DNA of 64,000 nt from Polynucleobacter sp. es-MAR-4 (GTDB lineage Bacteria > Pseudomonadota > Gammaproteobacteria > Burkholderiales > Burkholderiaceae). The notes below the pieces were generated by a model that saw nothing but the letters and a program-made list of their open reading frames with translations, was not told the DNA's origin and searched no databases. Location: the NCBI RefSeq assembly GCF_018882055.1, contig NZ_JACVPF010000002.1:1-64000 (forward strand), in the 5' to 3' direction. Of the stretch, positions 35,267 to 45,274 are shown piece after piece (the first letter of the stretch is position 1; the number at the start of each line of letters is the position of its first letter). The translations under genes and the position numbers were made by a program.

Positions 35267-35325
35267 GTACAGCCTTTGATTATACGTTTGCCGGAAGGGT
35301 TACCTCTAAAAGCATCATTCGCGAA

Positions 35326-37299
35326 TTAGACAGACTCTTTGAGTTGATCCAAGATTGCTGGATTTTCAAGAGTGGATGTATCTTGAGTCACTTCTTCACC
35401 TTTAGCAATCACACGCAATAAGCGGCGCATGATCTTGCCGGAACGGGTCTTAGGCAAGTTATCACCGAAACGAACGTCCTTAGGCTTAGCGATCGGACCG
35501 ATCTCTTTACCAACCCAGTTACGTAACTCAGTCGCAATCTTCTTGGCTTCGTCACCTGTTGGGCGTCCGCCCTTCAGAACTACGAATACGCAAATTGCTT
35601 CACCAGTCATATCGTCAGGGCGACCAACTACTGCAGCCTCAGCAACCAATGGGTTAGCAACTAAGCAAGATTCGATTTCCATCGTACCCATGCGGTGACC
35701 AGAAACGTTCAACACGTCATCAATACGGCCAGTGATTGTGAAGTAACCAGTGTCTTTATTGCGGATTGCGCCGTCACCTGCCAAATACAAAGTGCCGCCC
35801 AACTCTTCTGGGAAGTAAGACTTCACGAAACGATCTGGGTCGTTCCAGATTGTGCGAATCATCGAAGGCCACGGACGTTTTACAACCAAGATACCGCCTT
35901 GACCGTTTGGAACGTCTACACCAGCTTCATCCACAATCGCTGCCTGAATACCTGGCAATGGCAATGTGCATGAACCTGGAATCATTGGTGTTGCACCTGG
36001 CAATGGTGAAATCATATGACCACCAGTTTCTGTTTGCCAGAAGGTATCTGCGATTGGGCAACGTGAGCCACCGACATTCTCGTAGTACCACATCCAAGCT
36101 TCTGGATTAATCGGCTCACCTACTGAACCCAAGAGACGCAATGAAGATAAGTCATAGCTCTTTGGATGCACTGCTGGATCATTACTTGATGCTTTGATCA
36201 ATGAACGAATTGCTGTTGGTGCTGTGTAGAAAATAGTCGCTTTGTGCTTTTGGATCATGTCCCAGAAACGACCGGCATTCGGATAAGTCGGAACACCTTC
36301 AAATACGATCTCAGTAGCGCCAACTGCGAGTGGGCCATAAGTAATATATGAGTGGCCCGTTACCCAACCGATGTCGGCTGTACACCAGAACACATCATTT
36401 GGCTTAATGTCAAAAGTCCACTTCATTGTGAGAATCGCCCACAAGAGGTAACCACCAGTGGAGTGCTGTACACCCTTTGGCTTACCTGTTGAACCTGATG
36501 TGTAGAGAATAAATAATGGATGCTCAGCGCTAACCCACTCTGGCTCGCAAGTAGTAGCTTCGTTAGCAACAATCTCTTGCATCCAAACATCGCGACCTGC
36601 TGTCATGGTGACATCACTGCCAGTGCGCCTATTTACGATGACATGCTTAACCTTAGCGCATTCACCAGTAGAAAGAGCCTCATCGCAAATCGCTTTCAAT
36701 GGCAGAGATTTGCCGCCGCGGAATTGGCCGTCAGCGGTAATCACTGCAACCGCACCTACGTCAATGATGCGGTCACGCAAAGCTTGAGCAGAAAATCCAC
36801 CGAATACTACTGAGTGAATTGCGCCAATACGGGCGCAGGCTTGCATAGCAACAATGCCTTCGATAGTCATCGCCATGTAAATAATGACGCTGTCACCGGA
36901 CTTAATGCCCATTTTGCGAAGTGCATTTGCCATTTTGCAAACGCGCTCGAGCAAGTCTTGGTAAGTTACGTTGGTAACTGAACCATCATCGGCTTCAAAA
37001 ATAATTGCAGTCTTTTTGCCAAGACCATTTTCAACTTGACGATCTAAACAGTTGTAAGAGGCGTTCGTTGTGCCATCTTCAAACCATTTGTAGAAAGGCG
37101 CTTTGGACTCATCCAGAACTTTAGTAAAAGGCTTTTTCCAGAAAATATTTTCTTTTGCAAGGCGACCCCAAAAACCGTCATAATCCTTATCAGCTTCCGC
37201 ACACAACTTGTTGTAAGCTTCCATTCCAGGAATGGCAGCAGATTTAACAAAGTCTGCAGGCGGGTTAAATACGCGGTTTTCTTGCATCAATGGTTCCAT
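35326..37299 (-). CDS. acs: Acetyl-CoA synthetase (AMP-forming)
   Basis: The 657-residue enzyme activates acetate to acetyl-CoA through acetyl-AMP. Signatures seen are the P-loop-like [33 protein letters not shown], the [12 protein letters not shown] adenylate site, the hinge and YLAGDGA region, and the C-terminal SGK motif with catalytic Lys622 (TRSGKIMRR), the usual site of acetylation control. Length is normal. The start at 37299 has an AGAAGG site about 9 bases upstream. An internal ATG four codons later is also possible. It is divergent from the fumarase gene. Confidence 0.97.
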   Translation of the reverse strand: MEPLMQENRVFNPPADFVKSAAIPGMEAYNKLCAEADKDYDGFWGRLAKENIFWKKPFTKVLDESKAPFYKWFEDGTTNASYNCLDRQVENGLGKKTAIIFEADDGSVTNVTYQDLLERVCKMANALRKMGIKSGDSVIIYMAMTIEGIVAMQACARIGAIHSVVFGGFSAQALRDRIIDVGAVAVITADGQFRGGKSLPLKAICDEALSTGECAKVKHVIVNRRTGSDVTMTAGRDVWMQEIVANEATTCEPEWVSAEHPLFILYTSGSTGKPKGVQHSTGGYLLWAILTMKWTFDIKPNDVFWCTADIGWVTGHSYITYGPLAVGATEIVFEGVPTYPNAGRFWDMIQKHKATIFYTAPTAIRSLIKASSNDPAVHPKSYDLSSLRLLGSVGEPINPEAWMWYYENVGGSRCPIADTFWQTETGGHMISPLPGATPMIPGSCTLPLPGIQAAIVDEAGVDVPNGQGGILVVKRPWPSMIRTIWNDPDRFVKSYFPEELGGTLYLAGDGAIRNKDTGYFTITGRIDDVLNVSGHRMGTMEIESCLVANPLVAEAAVVGRPDDMTGEAICVFVVLKGGRPTGDEAKKIATELRNWVGKEIGPIAKPKDVRFGDNLPKTRSGKIMRRLLRVIAKGEEVTQDTSTLENPAILDQLKESV

Positions 37300-37466
37300 G
37301 CTTCACAGCCCTTCTATTCAATAATCAGTCGTCTTTTTCCGCGAAAATAGCGCAGAGTTAGGGCAATACATCCCCAAGAGCTAATAAGATAAGTGAAAAC
37401 ACGCTAGATTTGCTCTATGGCAAACCCTTAAAATAGAAGAAACCTTACAAAATTAAGCCCAAAACC

Positions 37467-38990
37467 ATGACAAATATCAAACAAAACGACCTTATTCAAA
37501 GCGTTGCAGACGCATTTCAGTTCATTTCTTACTACCATCCCAAGGACTTCATCTCGGCCATGGGTAAGGCTTACGAGCTTGAACAGGGTGCCGCAGCTAA
37601 AGATGCGATTGCTCAGATTTTGACCAATAGCCGCATGTGCGCTGAAGGCCACCGCCCTATGTGCCAGGACACGGGTATTGCTGTCGTTTTCCTCAAAATT
37701 GGTATGAATGTCCAATGGGGCGATGCCACGATGAGTGTGACCGAGATGGTGAATGAAGGGGTTCGTCGGGCTTATATGAACCCAGACAACCCATTGCGCG
37801 CATCAGTTCTGACCGACCCCGCGGGTAAACGTAAAAACACGGGTGATAACACCCCTGCTGTTGTTCACTACGAAATCGTTCCGGGTGACGATGTAGAGGT
37901 GATTTGTGCAGCTAAAGGTGGTGGCTCTGAAAACAAAGCCAAGATGGTCATGCTCAACCCTTCCGACTCCATCGTGGACTGGGTTCTCAAGACTGTTCCA
38001 ACAATGGGTGCTGGCTGGTGCCCTCCTGGCATCCTCGGTATTGGCATTGGCGGCACTCCAGAAAAAGCCATGTTGATGGCAAAAGAGTCCTTGATGGGCC
38101 CTGTGGATATTCAAGAGCTGATCGCACGCGGTGCAAAAACTCGCGCTGAAGAGCTTCGCTTAGAGCTATACGAGAAGGTGAATCAACTCGGTATTGGCGC
38201 ACAAGGCCTCGGTGGCTTGGCTACAGTTCTAGATATCAAGATCATGGAATACCCAACGCACGCCGCCTCATTGCCAGTGGCGATGATTCCAAACTGTGCC
38301 GCGACCCGTCACGTACATTTCCACTTACATGGCGATGGCCCAGCGATATTAGAAAAGCCTTCTTTATCCGATTGGCCAGATGTGACTTGGACTCCAGACA
38401 CTAAAAAATCCAAGCGCGTGAACTTGGACACCTTGACAGCCGAAGAAGTAGCCGGCTGGAAAGAAGGCGAAACACTACTCCTGAATGGCAAAATTTTGAC
38501 TGGGCGTGACGCTGCACATAAGCGCATTCAGGACATGCTTGCCAAAGGCGAAGAATTGCCAGTGAGCTTTAAAAATCGCGTGATCTATTACGTTGGTCCA
38601 GTGGATCCAGTGGGTGATGAAGCGGTTGGTCCAGCAGGCCCAACTACATCGACACGTATGGATAAGTTCACTGAGATGATGTTGGCCAAGACTGGCTTGA
38701 TCTCCATGATTGGTAAAGCAGAACGTGGCCCCATTGCCATTGAAGCAATTAAGAAACATAAGTCTGCTTACCTCATGGCTGTTGGTGGTGCCGCGTACTT
38801 AGTCTCTAAAGCAATTCAGACGGCAAAGGTAGTTGGATTTGCTGATCTGGGCATGGAAGCTATTTATGAATTCGATGTCAAAGATATGCCAGTAACCGTA
38901 GCTGTGAGCTCTGCTGGTATCTCTATGCATGAAACTGGGCCAAAAGAATGGCAAGCGAAGATTGCTGGCATTCCAGTCAAGATTGCGTAA
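37467..38990 (+). CDS. fumA: Class I (iron-sulfur) fumarate hydratase
   Basis: The 507-residue protein interconverts fumarate and malate using an oxygen-sensitive 4Fe-4S cluster. Class I signatures include MCQDTGIAVVFLK, GGGSENKAKM, PPGILGIGIGGTPEKAM, NCAATRHVHFHL and, in the C-terminal beta domain, VGPAGPTTSTRMDKF. The alpha and beta parts, which are separate genes in some organisms, are fused here. It is divergent from acs and followed 31 bases later by murI. Confidence 0.96.
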   Translation: MTNIKQNDLIQSVADAFQFISYYHPKDFISAMGKAYELEQGAAAKDAIAQILTNSRMCAEGHRPMCQDTGIAVVFLKIGMNVQWGDATMSVTEMVNEGVRRAYMNPDNPLRASVLTDPAGKRKNTGDNTPAVVHYEIVPGDDVEVICAAKGGGSENKAKMVMLNPSDSIVDWVLKTVPTMGAGWCPPGILGIGIGGTPEKAMLMAKESLMGPVDIQELIARGAKTRAEELRLELYEKVNQLGIGAQGLGGLATVLDIKIMEYPTHAASLPVAMIPNCAATRHVHFHLHGDGPAILEKPSLSDWPDVTWTPDTKKSKRVNLDTLTAEEVAGWKEGETLLLNGKILTGRDAAHKRIQDMLAKGEELPVSFKNRVIYYVGPVDPVGDEAVGPAGPTTSTRMDKFTEMMLAKTGLISMIGKAERGPIAIEAIKKHKSAYLMAVGGAAYLVSKAIQTAKVVGFADLGMEAIYEFDVKDMPVTVAVSSAGISMHETGPKEWQAKIAGIPVKIA

Positions 38991-39021
38991 GACAACTAAT
39001 ACATAGTTAAGCGACCTTTAC

Positions 39022-39828
39022 TTGGCACTCATCGGGGTTTTTGATTCTGGCGTTGGAGGCTTATCCATTTTGGATGAGGCTCTGCGCCAGCTTCCCGAGC
39101 ATGACTATATTTATTTAGCCGACTCCATCAATGCGCCTTATGGAGAAAAATCCAGCGAGTGGATTGCTTCACGCAGTATGGAGCTGTGTCAATATTTAGC
39201 AGCTCAAGGATGCGATGCGATTCTAGTTGCATGCAATACCGCAACTGCTGAAGCCATTGCCGATATTCGTGATGAACTCAGCAGCATCCCCATCATCGGT
39301 GTTGAGCCAGGCATCAAGCCTGCAGCCATGCAGTCCACCAATGGCGTAGTCGGTGTTCTCGCTACCGAAGCCACACTAAAGAGCGATAAATTTAGCGCTT
39401 TGCTAGCCACCCTTCCCAACTGTCAATTTATTAAGCAAGCTGGCGCCGGTCTAGTCCCCCTAATTGAAGCGGGACAAGCCAATGGCGAAGAAACTTTGGA
39501 GCTATTGGCTGAGCATCTTGAACCTATTCAAGATGCAGGAGCGGACACTCTAGTTTTGGGATGTACTCACTACCCTTTCTTACGCAAAGCTATTCGCAAG
39601 TTACTCGGGGATTCAATCAATTTGATTGATACCAGTGATGCTGTAGTGCGTCAGCTTAAACGCAAGCTAGAGGCGCAAGGAAAAGAGTTATCTGCTGGCA
39701 CATGTGGCTCTATTAAATTAATGAGCAGCAAAGATGCATCGCTCTTGCATCAAATGGCCCAAGAACTCATGCAATCTGATTTGGATGAGCACAGCATTGA
39801 ATCTCAATTGGTAAGCACGTTCAAATGA
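39022..39828 (+). CDS. murI: Glutamate racemase
   Basis: The 268-residue enzyme makes D-glutamate for peptidoglycan. The start is TTG, since the conserved GVFDSGVGGLSI stretch begins only six residues later and no ATG or GTG lies nearby. Catalytic residues are Asp8/Ser9 and the two cysteines Cys71 (VACNTA) and Cys181 (LGCTHYPF). The stop overlaps the tonB start as ATGA, so it is translationally coupled to the TonB system genes. Confidence 0.95.
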   Translation: MALIGVFDSGVGGLSILDEALRQLPEHDYIYLADSINAPYGEKSSEWIASRSMELCQYLAAQGCDAILVACNTATAEAIADIRDELSSIPIIGVEPGIKPAAMQSTNGVVGVLATEATLKSDKFSALLATLPNCQFIKQAGAGLVPLIEAGQANGEETLELLAEHLEPIQDAGADTLVLGCTHYPFLRKAIRKLLGDSINLIDTSDAVVRQLKRKLEAQGKELSAGTCGSIKLMSSKDASLLHQMAQELMQSDLDEHSIESQLVSTFK

Positions 39829-40520
39829 GCACCTTCTTCAGTCAATTAAATGCCCGTCTGCCGTTCAATAAAACTGAACGCATCATCCTGGGCATTGTTA
39901 TTGGCCTGCATCTACTCTTTTTGATTGGCTTTCAGAATGGCATGAAGCCAGACCATGACAGCAACCTTGATGATTCGCGCGTGATGGCTAACCTCGTGAG
40001 TCCTGAAGCTGCTAAACAGCCACAAGCTGCTCCAGCTGCACCTCCACCTAAGCCAAAGCAAGAGCAGAAGAAGAAAACAGTGGAAGAGAAATCCACTCAA
40101 GCACCAAGCCCACCACAAGCACAGCAACAGGCCGCTACCCCGCCAACGCCTCAGCAATCCAAAAGTGACTCACAGGCTCCAAATGCAACGGTTGCGCCTG
40201 CCACCTCTTCGGGATCTAGTGGCACACCGATTCAGACTGACATTGGTAAACTGGTCGTCGTCTATCAGCCAGATGCAGATGCCTACTACCCCTCCTTCTC
40301 CAAGAGATCGGGAGAGCAAGGTGAAGTAGTGGTTCGATTGATTATTGATGAAACAGGAAGTGTTGAGGATGTTGCTTTATTACGTTCTAGCTCTTTTCCA
40401 AGGTTAGATCGAGCAGCAACTGAAATTGGTCGTCGCTATCGCTTTAAACCATTTCTAGTAAATGGTTCGCCCCAAAGAATTTCTACCAACCTTTTAATCA
40501 AATTTAATTTAAAGAATTAA
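39825..40520 (+). CDS. tonB: TonB-family energy transducer
   Basis: The 231-residue protein has a short cytoplasmic start, one membrane anchor (about 20-37), a periplasmic Pro/Gln/Lys-rich spacer (about 57-135, for example APAAPPPKPKQEQKKK), and a C-terminal TonB domain (about 145-231, with YYPSFSKRSGEQGEVVVRL and YRFKPFLVNG). It should span the periplasm to drive TonB-dependent receptors. exbB and exbD follow within 5 and 3 bases. No TonB-dependent receptor is in the window. Confidence 0.92.
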   Translation: MSTFFSQLNARLPFNKTERIILGIVIGLHLLFLIGFQNGMKPDHDSNLDDSRVMANLVSPEAAKQPQAAPAAPPPKPKQEQKKKTVEEKSTQAPSPPQAQQQAATPPTPQQSKSDSQAPNATVAPATSSGSSGTPIQTDIGKLVVVYQPDADAYYPSFSKRSGEQGEVVVRLIIDETGSVEDVALLRSSSFPRLDRAATEIGRRYRFKPFLVNGSPQRISTNLLIKFNLKN

Positions 40521-40524
40521 CATT

Positions 40525-41217
40525 ATGAACACACCATTTGGCTTAGCGAATTTATGGCTCGAGGGCGATGCAATCACCCGCTTTGTGGCAATCGCACTTT
40601 TGATTTGCTCAATTGTGACTTGGGTAATCTTGCTATCCCGCTTTTGGGATTTGCGCAATCTGCGCAAACTGAAACCTGAGCTCGATCAATTTTGGCGTGC
40701 CACTTCATACGACCAGGGTTTAAGTGCTTTCACTAGCCACGCAAGCAATCCTTACTATCAGATTGCTAAGGCTGCGAGCGGTGCCTCTACCCACCACCAA
40801 AGCCAATCAACCAATCATCGCGAACTCCTGCAAACATTGAATTACTCTGAATGGATGGCCAGAAGCCTCAAGAACAGCATTGATGGTGTTGCTGCGCAAC
40901 TTCAAAAGGGTCTTACCTTCCTGGGCTCAACCGGCGCAACTGCACCGTTTATTGGCCTATTTGGAACTGTGTGGGGCATCTATCACGCTTTGATCGCAAT
41001 CAGCAGCTCAGGTAGTGCGCAGATTGATCAAGTTGCCGGCCCGATTGGTGAGGCGCTCATCATGACTGCCCTAGGTTTGGCAGTAGCGATTCCAGCCGTG
41101 CTTGGCTTCAATGCGATTAATCGTGCCAACAAATTATTGGTCGCTGATCTCAATCGCTTTGGCAATGATCTCCTCGCTTACTTTGTAACCGGTGCCCGCG
41201 TGAAGTCCGGAGAATAA
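40525..41217 (+). CDS. exbB: ExbB proton-channel subunit
   Basis: The 230-residue membrane protein belongs to the MotA/TolQ/ExbB family. It has a first membrane helix around 20-38, a long cytoplasmic loop, and two more helices around 130-155 and 165-195 containing GLFGTVWGIYHAL and GEALIMTALGLAVAIPAV, the family signature. With ExbD it uses the proton gradient to energise TonB. It is in a tight tonB-exbB-exbD operon. Confidence 0.93.
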   Translation: MNTPFGLANLWLEGDAITRFVAIALLICSIVTWVILLSRFWDLRNLRKLKPELDQFWRATSYDQGLSAFTSHASNPYYQIAKAASGASTHHQSQSTNHRELLQTLNYSEWMARSLKNSIDGVAAQLQKGLTFLGSTGATAPFIGLFGTVWGIYHALIAISSSGSAQIDQVAGPIGEALIMTALGLAVAIPAVLGFNAINRANKLLVADLNRFGNDLLAYFVTGARVKSGE

Positions 41218-41219
41218 TC

Positions 41220-41633
41220 ATGTCTTTTAATCTTCAGAACGATCAAGAAGAAAGCGGCATCATGGCCGAAATCAACATGACTCCGATGGTGGACGTCATG
41301 TTGGTGCTGTTAATTATTTTCATCATCACGCTGCCGGTGATTCAGCAGGCAGTGAAGGTTGAGCTCCCAAAAGCAAATAGCGTACGTAATGAAGTAAAGC
41401 CAGAATCGGTGCAGCTCTCGATTGATGCTCAGGGGCAAATATTCTGGAATAGCACGCCGATTGATTTAAAGACATTTGATGGCTATGCAGAAAAAGCCGC
41501 TCAAAAAGAGCCGCAGCCGGAAATCAATTTGCGCGCAGATAAGTCTGTGAAGTATGAATATGTTGCTCAAGTATTGGCAGCTTCACGCAGGGCTGGCTTA
41601 ACGAAGCTTGGATTTGTGACTGAACCTAACTAA
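41220..41633 (+). CDS. exbD: ExbD proton-channel subunit
   Basis: The 137-residue protein has a cytoplasmic N-terminus with INMTPMVDVMLVLLIIF, in which Asp25 is the essential proton-carrying residue of the single membrane helix. A small periplasmic domain follows. It starts 3 bases after exbB. The stop overlaps by 4 bases with the stop of the convergent hypothetical gene. Confidence 0.94.
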   Translation: MSFNLQNDQEESGIMAEINMTPMVDVMLVLLIIFIITLPVIQQAVKVELPKANSVRNEVKPESVQLSIDAQGQIFWNSTPIDLKTFDGYAEKAAQKEPQPEINLRADKSVKYEYVAQVLAASRRAGLTKLGFVTEPN

Positions 41634-42076
41634 GGTTTTGTAGCGACTGCACACTGCTCTTGGTAAGTCTTCGTACCCTCACCGAGGGTTGCCGAGAGAA
41701 TTCCACCCCGAATGGTCTCCGCTTTTCTAAGCTGACCAGTGGCGCGATGAATTGTGATTGCTGTAATTACTGAACCAGCCCCATACTGAACACCATCAAA
41801 ACTCTCTGGTGGAAAGTGCGCTTCCATCGAAATGAGTACCGTGGGTTCAGTGACAAGGACATTTTTAATTACTTGCCGACCCAACTCATCTGACTGATCT
41901 AAATCCCGATCATCAACAAATACTTTTGCCTTCTGATTTTTTGAGCCAGGACTCACCTTGAGCTCGTAGGTCTCGGTGTAATTCTTTTCTGAACGGGTAC
42001 AAGTAAAAACGAGAGGCTCTGCCGCCAAACAGAGGGCGGAATATGAAAACAAGAAAAGAATATGGAGGTATTTCAA
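41630..42076 (-). CDS. Secreted hypothetical protein
   Basis: The 148-residue precursor has a Sec signal (MKYLHILFLFSYSALCLAAE) with likely cleavage after the CLA-A region. The mature part has two cysteines (VFTCTR and QEQCAVA) that could form a disulfide. The predicted structure is beta-rich (ELKVSPGSKNQKAKVFVDD, VITAITIHRATGQLRKAE). I do not recognise a family. It converges with exbD and lies beside tRNA-Leu on the same strand. Confidence 0.75.
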   Translation of the reverse strand: MKYLHILFLFSYSALCLAAEPLVFTCTRSEKNYTETYELKVSPGSKNQKAKVFVDDRDLDQSDELGRQVIKNVLVTEPTVLISMEAHFPPESFDGVQYGAGSVITAITIHRATGQLRKAETIRGGILSATLGEGTKTYQEQCAVATKP

Positions 42077-42097
42077 GGATGCCTGAAATCAATCGAT

Positions 42098-42186
42098 TGG
42101 TGCCCGAGGCCGGAATCGAACCGGCACGACTTTTTTGAGTCGGCAGATTTTAAATCTGCTGTGTCTACCGATTTCACCACTCGGGC
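42098..42186 (-). tRNA. tRNA-Leu, anticodon TAA
   Basis: The 89-base minus-strand gene has acceptor arms GCCCGAG and CTCGGGC, discriminator A and encoded CCA. The anticodon stem is GCAGA/TCTGC with loop TTTAAAA (anticodon TAA). It has a long variable arm (ACTC...AGT) and T-arm CCGGTTCGATTCCGG. It reads UUA and UUG. Confidence 0.95.
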
Positions 42187-42319
42187 TCGCACGAGCAATA
42201 AAGCCGTACTAAATAAATCAAGACAAGCAAAATTTTAGCATGCGAGACCTATCGGTGATGGGAAGCCTGCTTTCATCAAGCTTAGGCTGAGGCTAGAGCA
42301 AACCCACTAAACTATTCCC

Positions 42320-44785
42320 ATGAAAATATCGACACCAAGTCCAGGTCTTAAAACCCTATTTAAGGCCGTCTTTTGGCTGGGATCCGGGGCATTGGTCTTG
42401 CTTGCTGGAGTGAGCCTATTCTATTTGCTCTCAGCCCAAACCAACCCCTCTGGTAAGCGGATCATTAAAACCCTCGGGGACTCAGTTGCAATTACCTTTG
42501 ATGAAAGTGATATCCCCCATATTCAGGCCAAGACCTCTACTGACGCGCTCTTTGCTTTGGGCTATTTACATGCCAGCGAACGCTCTTGGCAAATGGAAAT
42601 TAATCGCCGCCTATCTAGCGGGCGACTCTCCGAAATTCTTGGAAAAGAAACCTTAGCAATCGATCGCTTTATTCGTACGCTAGGCATTAAGCATGCCGCT
42701 GAAAAACAGTTTGATCGCTACCCCATCGCTACCAAGCGATTACTGCAATCCTATGCGGATGGAGTGAATGCTGGAAATGCCCACCTAGGATGGGCACTTC
42801 CGATGGAATATTTTTTAACCGGCTCCAAACCAGGCCATTGGTCACCTACCGATAGCGTAGCGTGGATGCTGATGATGGCACTAGATCTGGGTGGTAACTG
42901 GCATAAAGAATTGCAACGCCTTGAGCTCTCACAATTCTTAACTACGAAACAAGTATGGGAAGTAATGCCAGCATATACGCCAGGCGACCCGGTGAGCAAT
43001 GTTGACTTTGCCAAAATGTATCGGGACATCAACGTTTTTAATCCGAACCCACTCGCACGCGATCAAAAGTCGAAGAAGCTACCCGCAACTGAATTAGCTA
43101 TCAATGAAGTGCCAGGCGGAAAAGATGGCATTGGATCCAATAACTGGGCTCTTAGCGGCAAACTGACTGCATCTGGCAAGCCCTTGCTGGCCAACGACCC
43201 GCATCTCGGCTTATCAGCGCCAGCGATTTGGTATATGGCTCATCTCGAGGCTCCGGGCCTCAACGTGATTGGCGCAACCCTGCCCGGTATTCCGGCAGTG
43301 GTACTTGGAAGAACTGATAAGTTTGCTTGGAGCTTTACAAATACCGGTCCCGATGTTCAGGATTTGTATATCGAGCAACTCGATCCGAAAAATCCTGGCA
43401 TCTATCGAGGACCAGAGGGCCCACTCCCCTTCAAAGTTCGCCAAGAAATTATCGACATCAAAGGCGAGCCTCCTCTACGCTTTTTGGTCAAAGAGACTCG
43501 GCATGGTCCAGTGATTTCTGAATCGTATGCACGCGCCAAGCGAGCCATTGATACCGATCGCTTTGCTCTGGCTTTACGCTGGACTGCGCTAGACCTTGAA
43601 AATCAATCCGTTGCTGGCTTGCTAGAAATGAATCACGCTAAAGACTTGGATACGTTCAAGCAAGCGCTACGCAAAAATTATGCGCCTATGCAAAACGTTG
43701 TGATGGCAGATGTGGATGGCAACATTTCGTTTCAGGCTGCTGGTGTTGCACCCAAGCGCACCTTACACCATGGTTTGTATGGGGTAGCGCCAGCTCTGGG
43801 CTGGGAAAAGCAATATGACTGGGGTGGATACGTCCCCTTTGATCAATTACCCAGCAGCAGCAATCCAGACTCCCACTGGATCGCTACAGCCAACCAGAAA
43901 GTACTGGCTAACAACGATCCAAATCCACTGACCGGCGATTGGGATCTGCCAACCCGCTACGATCGAATTGTGGAGTTGATTAAAGGTAAATCAACACATG
44001 ATCTCGCCTCCATGAAATCGATGCAAGCAGATACCCTCTCTTTGGGTGCCACACCATTACTGGAGTTATTTAAGTCAGCCCAATCAACGCATCCATTGGC
44101 GCAACAAGCTATTGAGCTCAGCAGAAACTTTGACGGGGACATGAAAATCGATAGCACTGGTGCCCTCATATTTAATGCCTGGGCTGATCAGCTTTCAAGA
44201 AAACTTTTTTCGCGTTTAGGGTATTTATTTACAGAAAATTATGGGGCACGTAACTTTAGGCATCCACTGATATTGCAATTACAAGATCCAAATAGCCCCT
44301 GGTGCAACGATCCTCAAACTGAACAGATCGAGAGCTGTGCCGATGCTTCAAATGCAGCATTAAATAAAGCACTAGAGCAACTGAGTGCGCAATTTGGTAG
44401 CAATCCCAAGAATTGGGCTTGGGGCAATGCCCATATTGCGGTTTCAGAGCATCGCCCTTTAAGCAAGGTGCCATTGCTGGGTAGCCTCTTCAATTTGACA
44501 CAGCCGTTTCCTGGAGATAGTTTTAGCGTCAATGTGGGTAGACTTGAACTGCTCAGGGCTGATAATCCTTTTGAAACCAAACAAGCACCTAGCCTTAGGA
44601 CGCTCTACGATCTCTCCGATTTAGAGCAATCCCTCTTTATCTACCAAACCGGGCAATCTGGCTGGGTACAGAACAAGCTCTACCGAAACATGAGCTCCCT
44701 TTGGGCTCGGAATGAATACCTGCCCTTGCAAATGAAACCTCAAAAGATTACCCGGCAACTGGATTTGAATATTAAGGAAAAATAG
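42320..44785 (+). CDS. Penicillin acylase-family N-terminal nucleophile hydrolase
   Basis: The 821-residue precursor has an N-terminal membrane segment (about 17-39) and is exported. The alpha part contains GYLHASERSWQMEINRRLSS, and the autoprocessing site is the DGIGSNNWALSG stretch, with Ser273 as the predicted new N-terminal nucleophile. The beta part has NDPHL and WSFTNTGPDVQDLY, as in acylases. The family cleaves amide bonds of penicillins, acyl-homoserine lactones or cyclic peptides. The substrate cannot be told from sequence alone. The gene stands between tRNA-Leu and a small exported protein. Confidence 0.93.
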   Translation: MKISTPSPGLKTLFKAVFWLGSGALVLLAGVSLFYLLSAQTNPSGKRIIKTLGDSVAITFDESDIPHIQAKTSTDALFALGYLHASERSWQMEINRRLSSGRLSEILGKETLAIDRFIRTLGIKHAAEKQFDRYPIATKRLLQSYADGVNAGNAHLGWALPMEYFLTGSKPGHWSPTDSVAWMLMMALDLGGNWHKELQRLELSQFLTTKQVWEVMPAYTPGDPVSNVDFAKMYRDINVFNPNPLARDQKSKKLPATELAINEVPGGKDGIGSNNWALSGKLTASGKPLLANDPHLGLSAPAIWYMAHLEAPGLNVIGATLPGIPAVVLGRTDKFAWSFTNTGPDVQDLYIEQLDPKNPGIYRGPEGPLPFKVRQEIIDIKGEPPLRFLVKETRHGPVISESYARAKRAIDTDRFALALRWTALDLENQSVAGLLEMNHAKDLDTFKQALRKNYAPMQNVVMADVDGNISFQAAGVAPKRTLHHGLYGVAPALGWEKQYDWGGYVPFDQLPSSSNPDSHWIATANQKVLANNDPNPLTGDWDLPTRYDRIVELIKGKSTHDLASMKSMQADTLSLGATPLLELFKSAQSTHPLAQQAIELSRNFDGDMKIDSTGALIFNAWADQLSRKLFSRLGYLFTENYGARNFRHPLILQLQDPNSPWCNDPQTEQIESCADASNAALNKALEQLSAQFGSNPKNWAWGNAHIAVSEHRPLSKVPLLGSLFNLTQPFPGDSFSVNVGRLELLRADNPFETKQAPSLRTLYDLSDLEQSLFIYQTGQSGWVQNKLYRNMSSLWARNEYLPLQMKPQKITRQLDLNIKEK

Positions 44786-44856
44786 GCGGGAGAGTTTAGA
44801 ATAAGACTTAGAGGCCCAGTGTGGGCTTAACCCAATTAACGACAACGCCATCAATC

Positions 44857-45264
44857 ATGAAAAAATTACACGCACTCACTATCTTTACTGCGCTCTCCTT
44901 ATTACCTTTTTCGAGCAGCTTCGCTGAGTGGAAAGAATTGGGATCGAATGAATTAATGGTGGTCTACGTTGACCTTGATACGGTTAGCGCATCAGGCGAG
45001 AACGTACAAATTTTGTCAATGCTCGATCTGAAGAAGCCTGGCATGAATCCAAAAACTAAACAACCTGTCAGCTCAATCATTGGCATCAATGAATACAACT
45101 GCCCAACAATTAGCTATCGCCCAATTGAGTACAAAGAATTTGCAGGCAACAAGGGCACTGGCAAGGTTGTTTCTGACAATAAAACCCCCAAAAGCCAATT
45201 TGAGCCTATCGTAAATGAATCCTGGACGGCTGGAGTATTCAACGTTGTCTGCCAACGCAAATAA
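44857..45264 (+). CDS. Exported protein resembling surface-adhesin protein E
   Basis: The start at 44857 gives 135 residues with a Sec signal (MKKLHALTIFTALSLLPFSS, cleavage near SFA-E). An earlier in-frame start is rejected because it would precede the signal. The pattern EWKELGSN.LMVVYVDLDTV, a central SIIGINEYNCPT and a C-terminal VFNVVCQRK, with two cysteines, matches the small periplasmic proteins annotated as surface-adhesin protein E. In most bacteria an adhesive function is not shown. A strong terminator follows. Confidence 0.75.
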   Translation: MKKLHALTIFTALSLLPFSSSFAEWKELGSNELMVVYVDLDTVSASGENVQILSMLDLKKPGMNPKTKQPVSSIIGINEYNCPTISYRPIEYKEFAGNKGTGKVVSDNKTPKSQFEPIVNESWTAGVFNVVCQRK

Positions 45265-45274
45265 ATATATCGCT

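Noticed and set aside
44810-44827. Hairpin GCCCA-GTG-TGGGC after the penicillin acylase gene as a terminator
   Set aside because: The stem is short and is followed by AACCC rather than a T-run.
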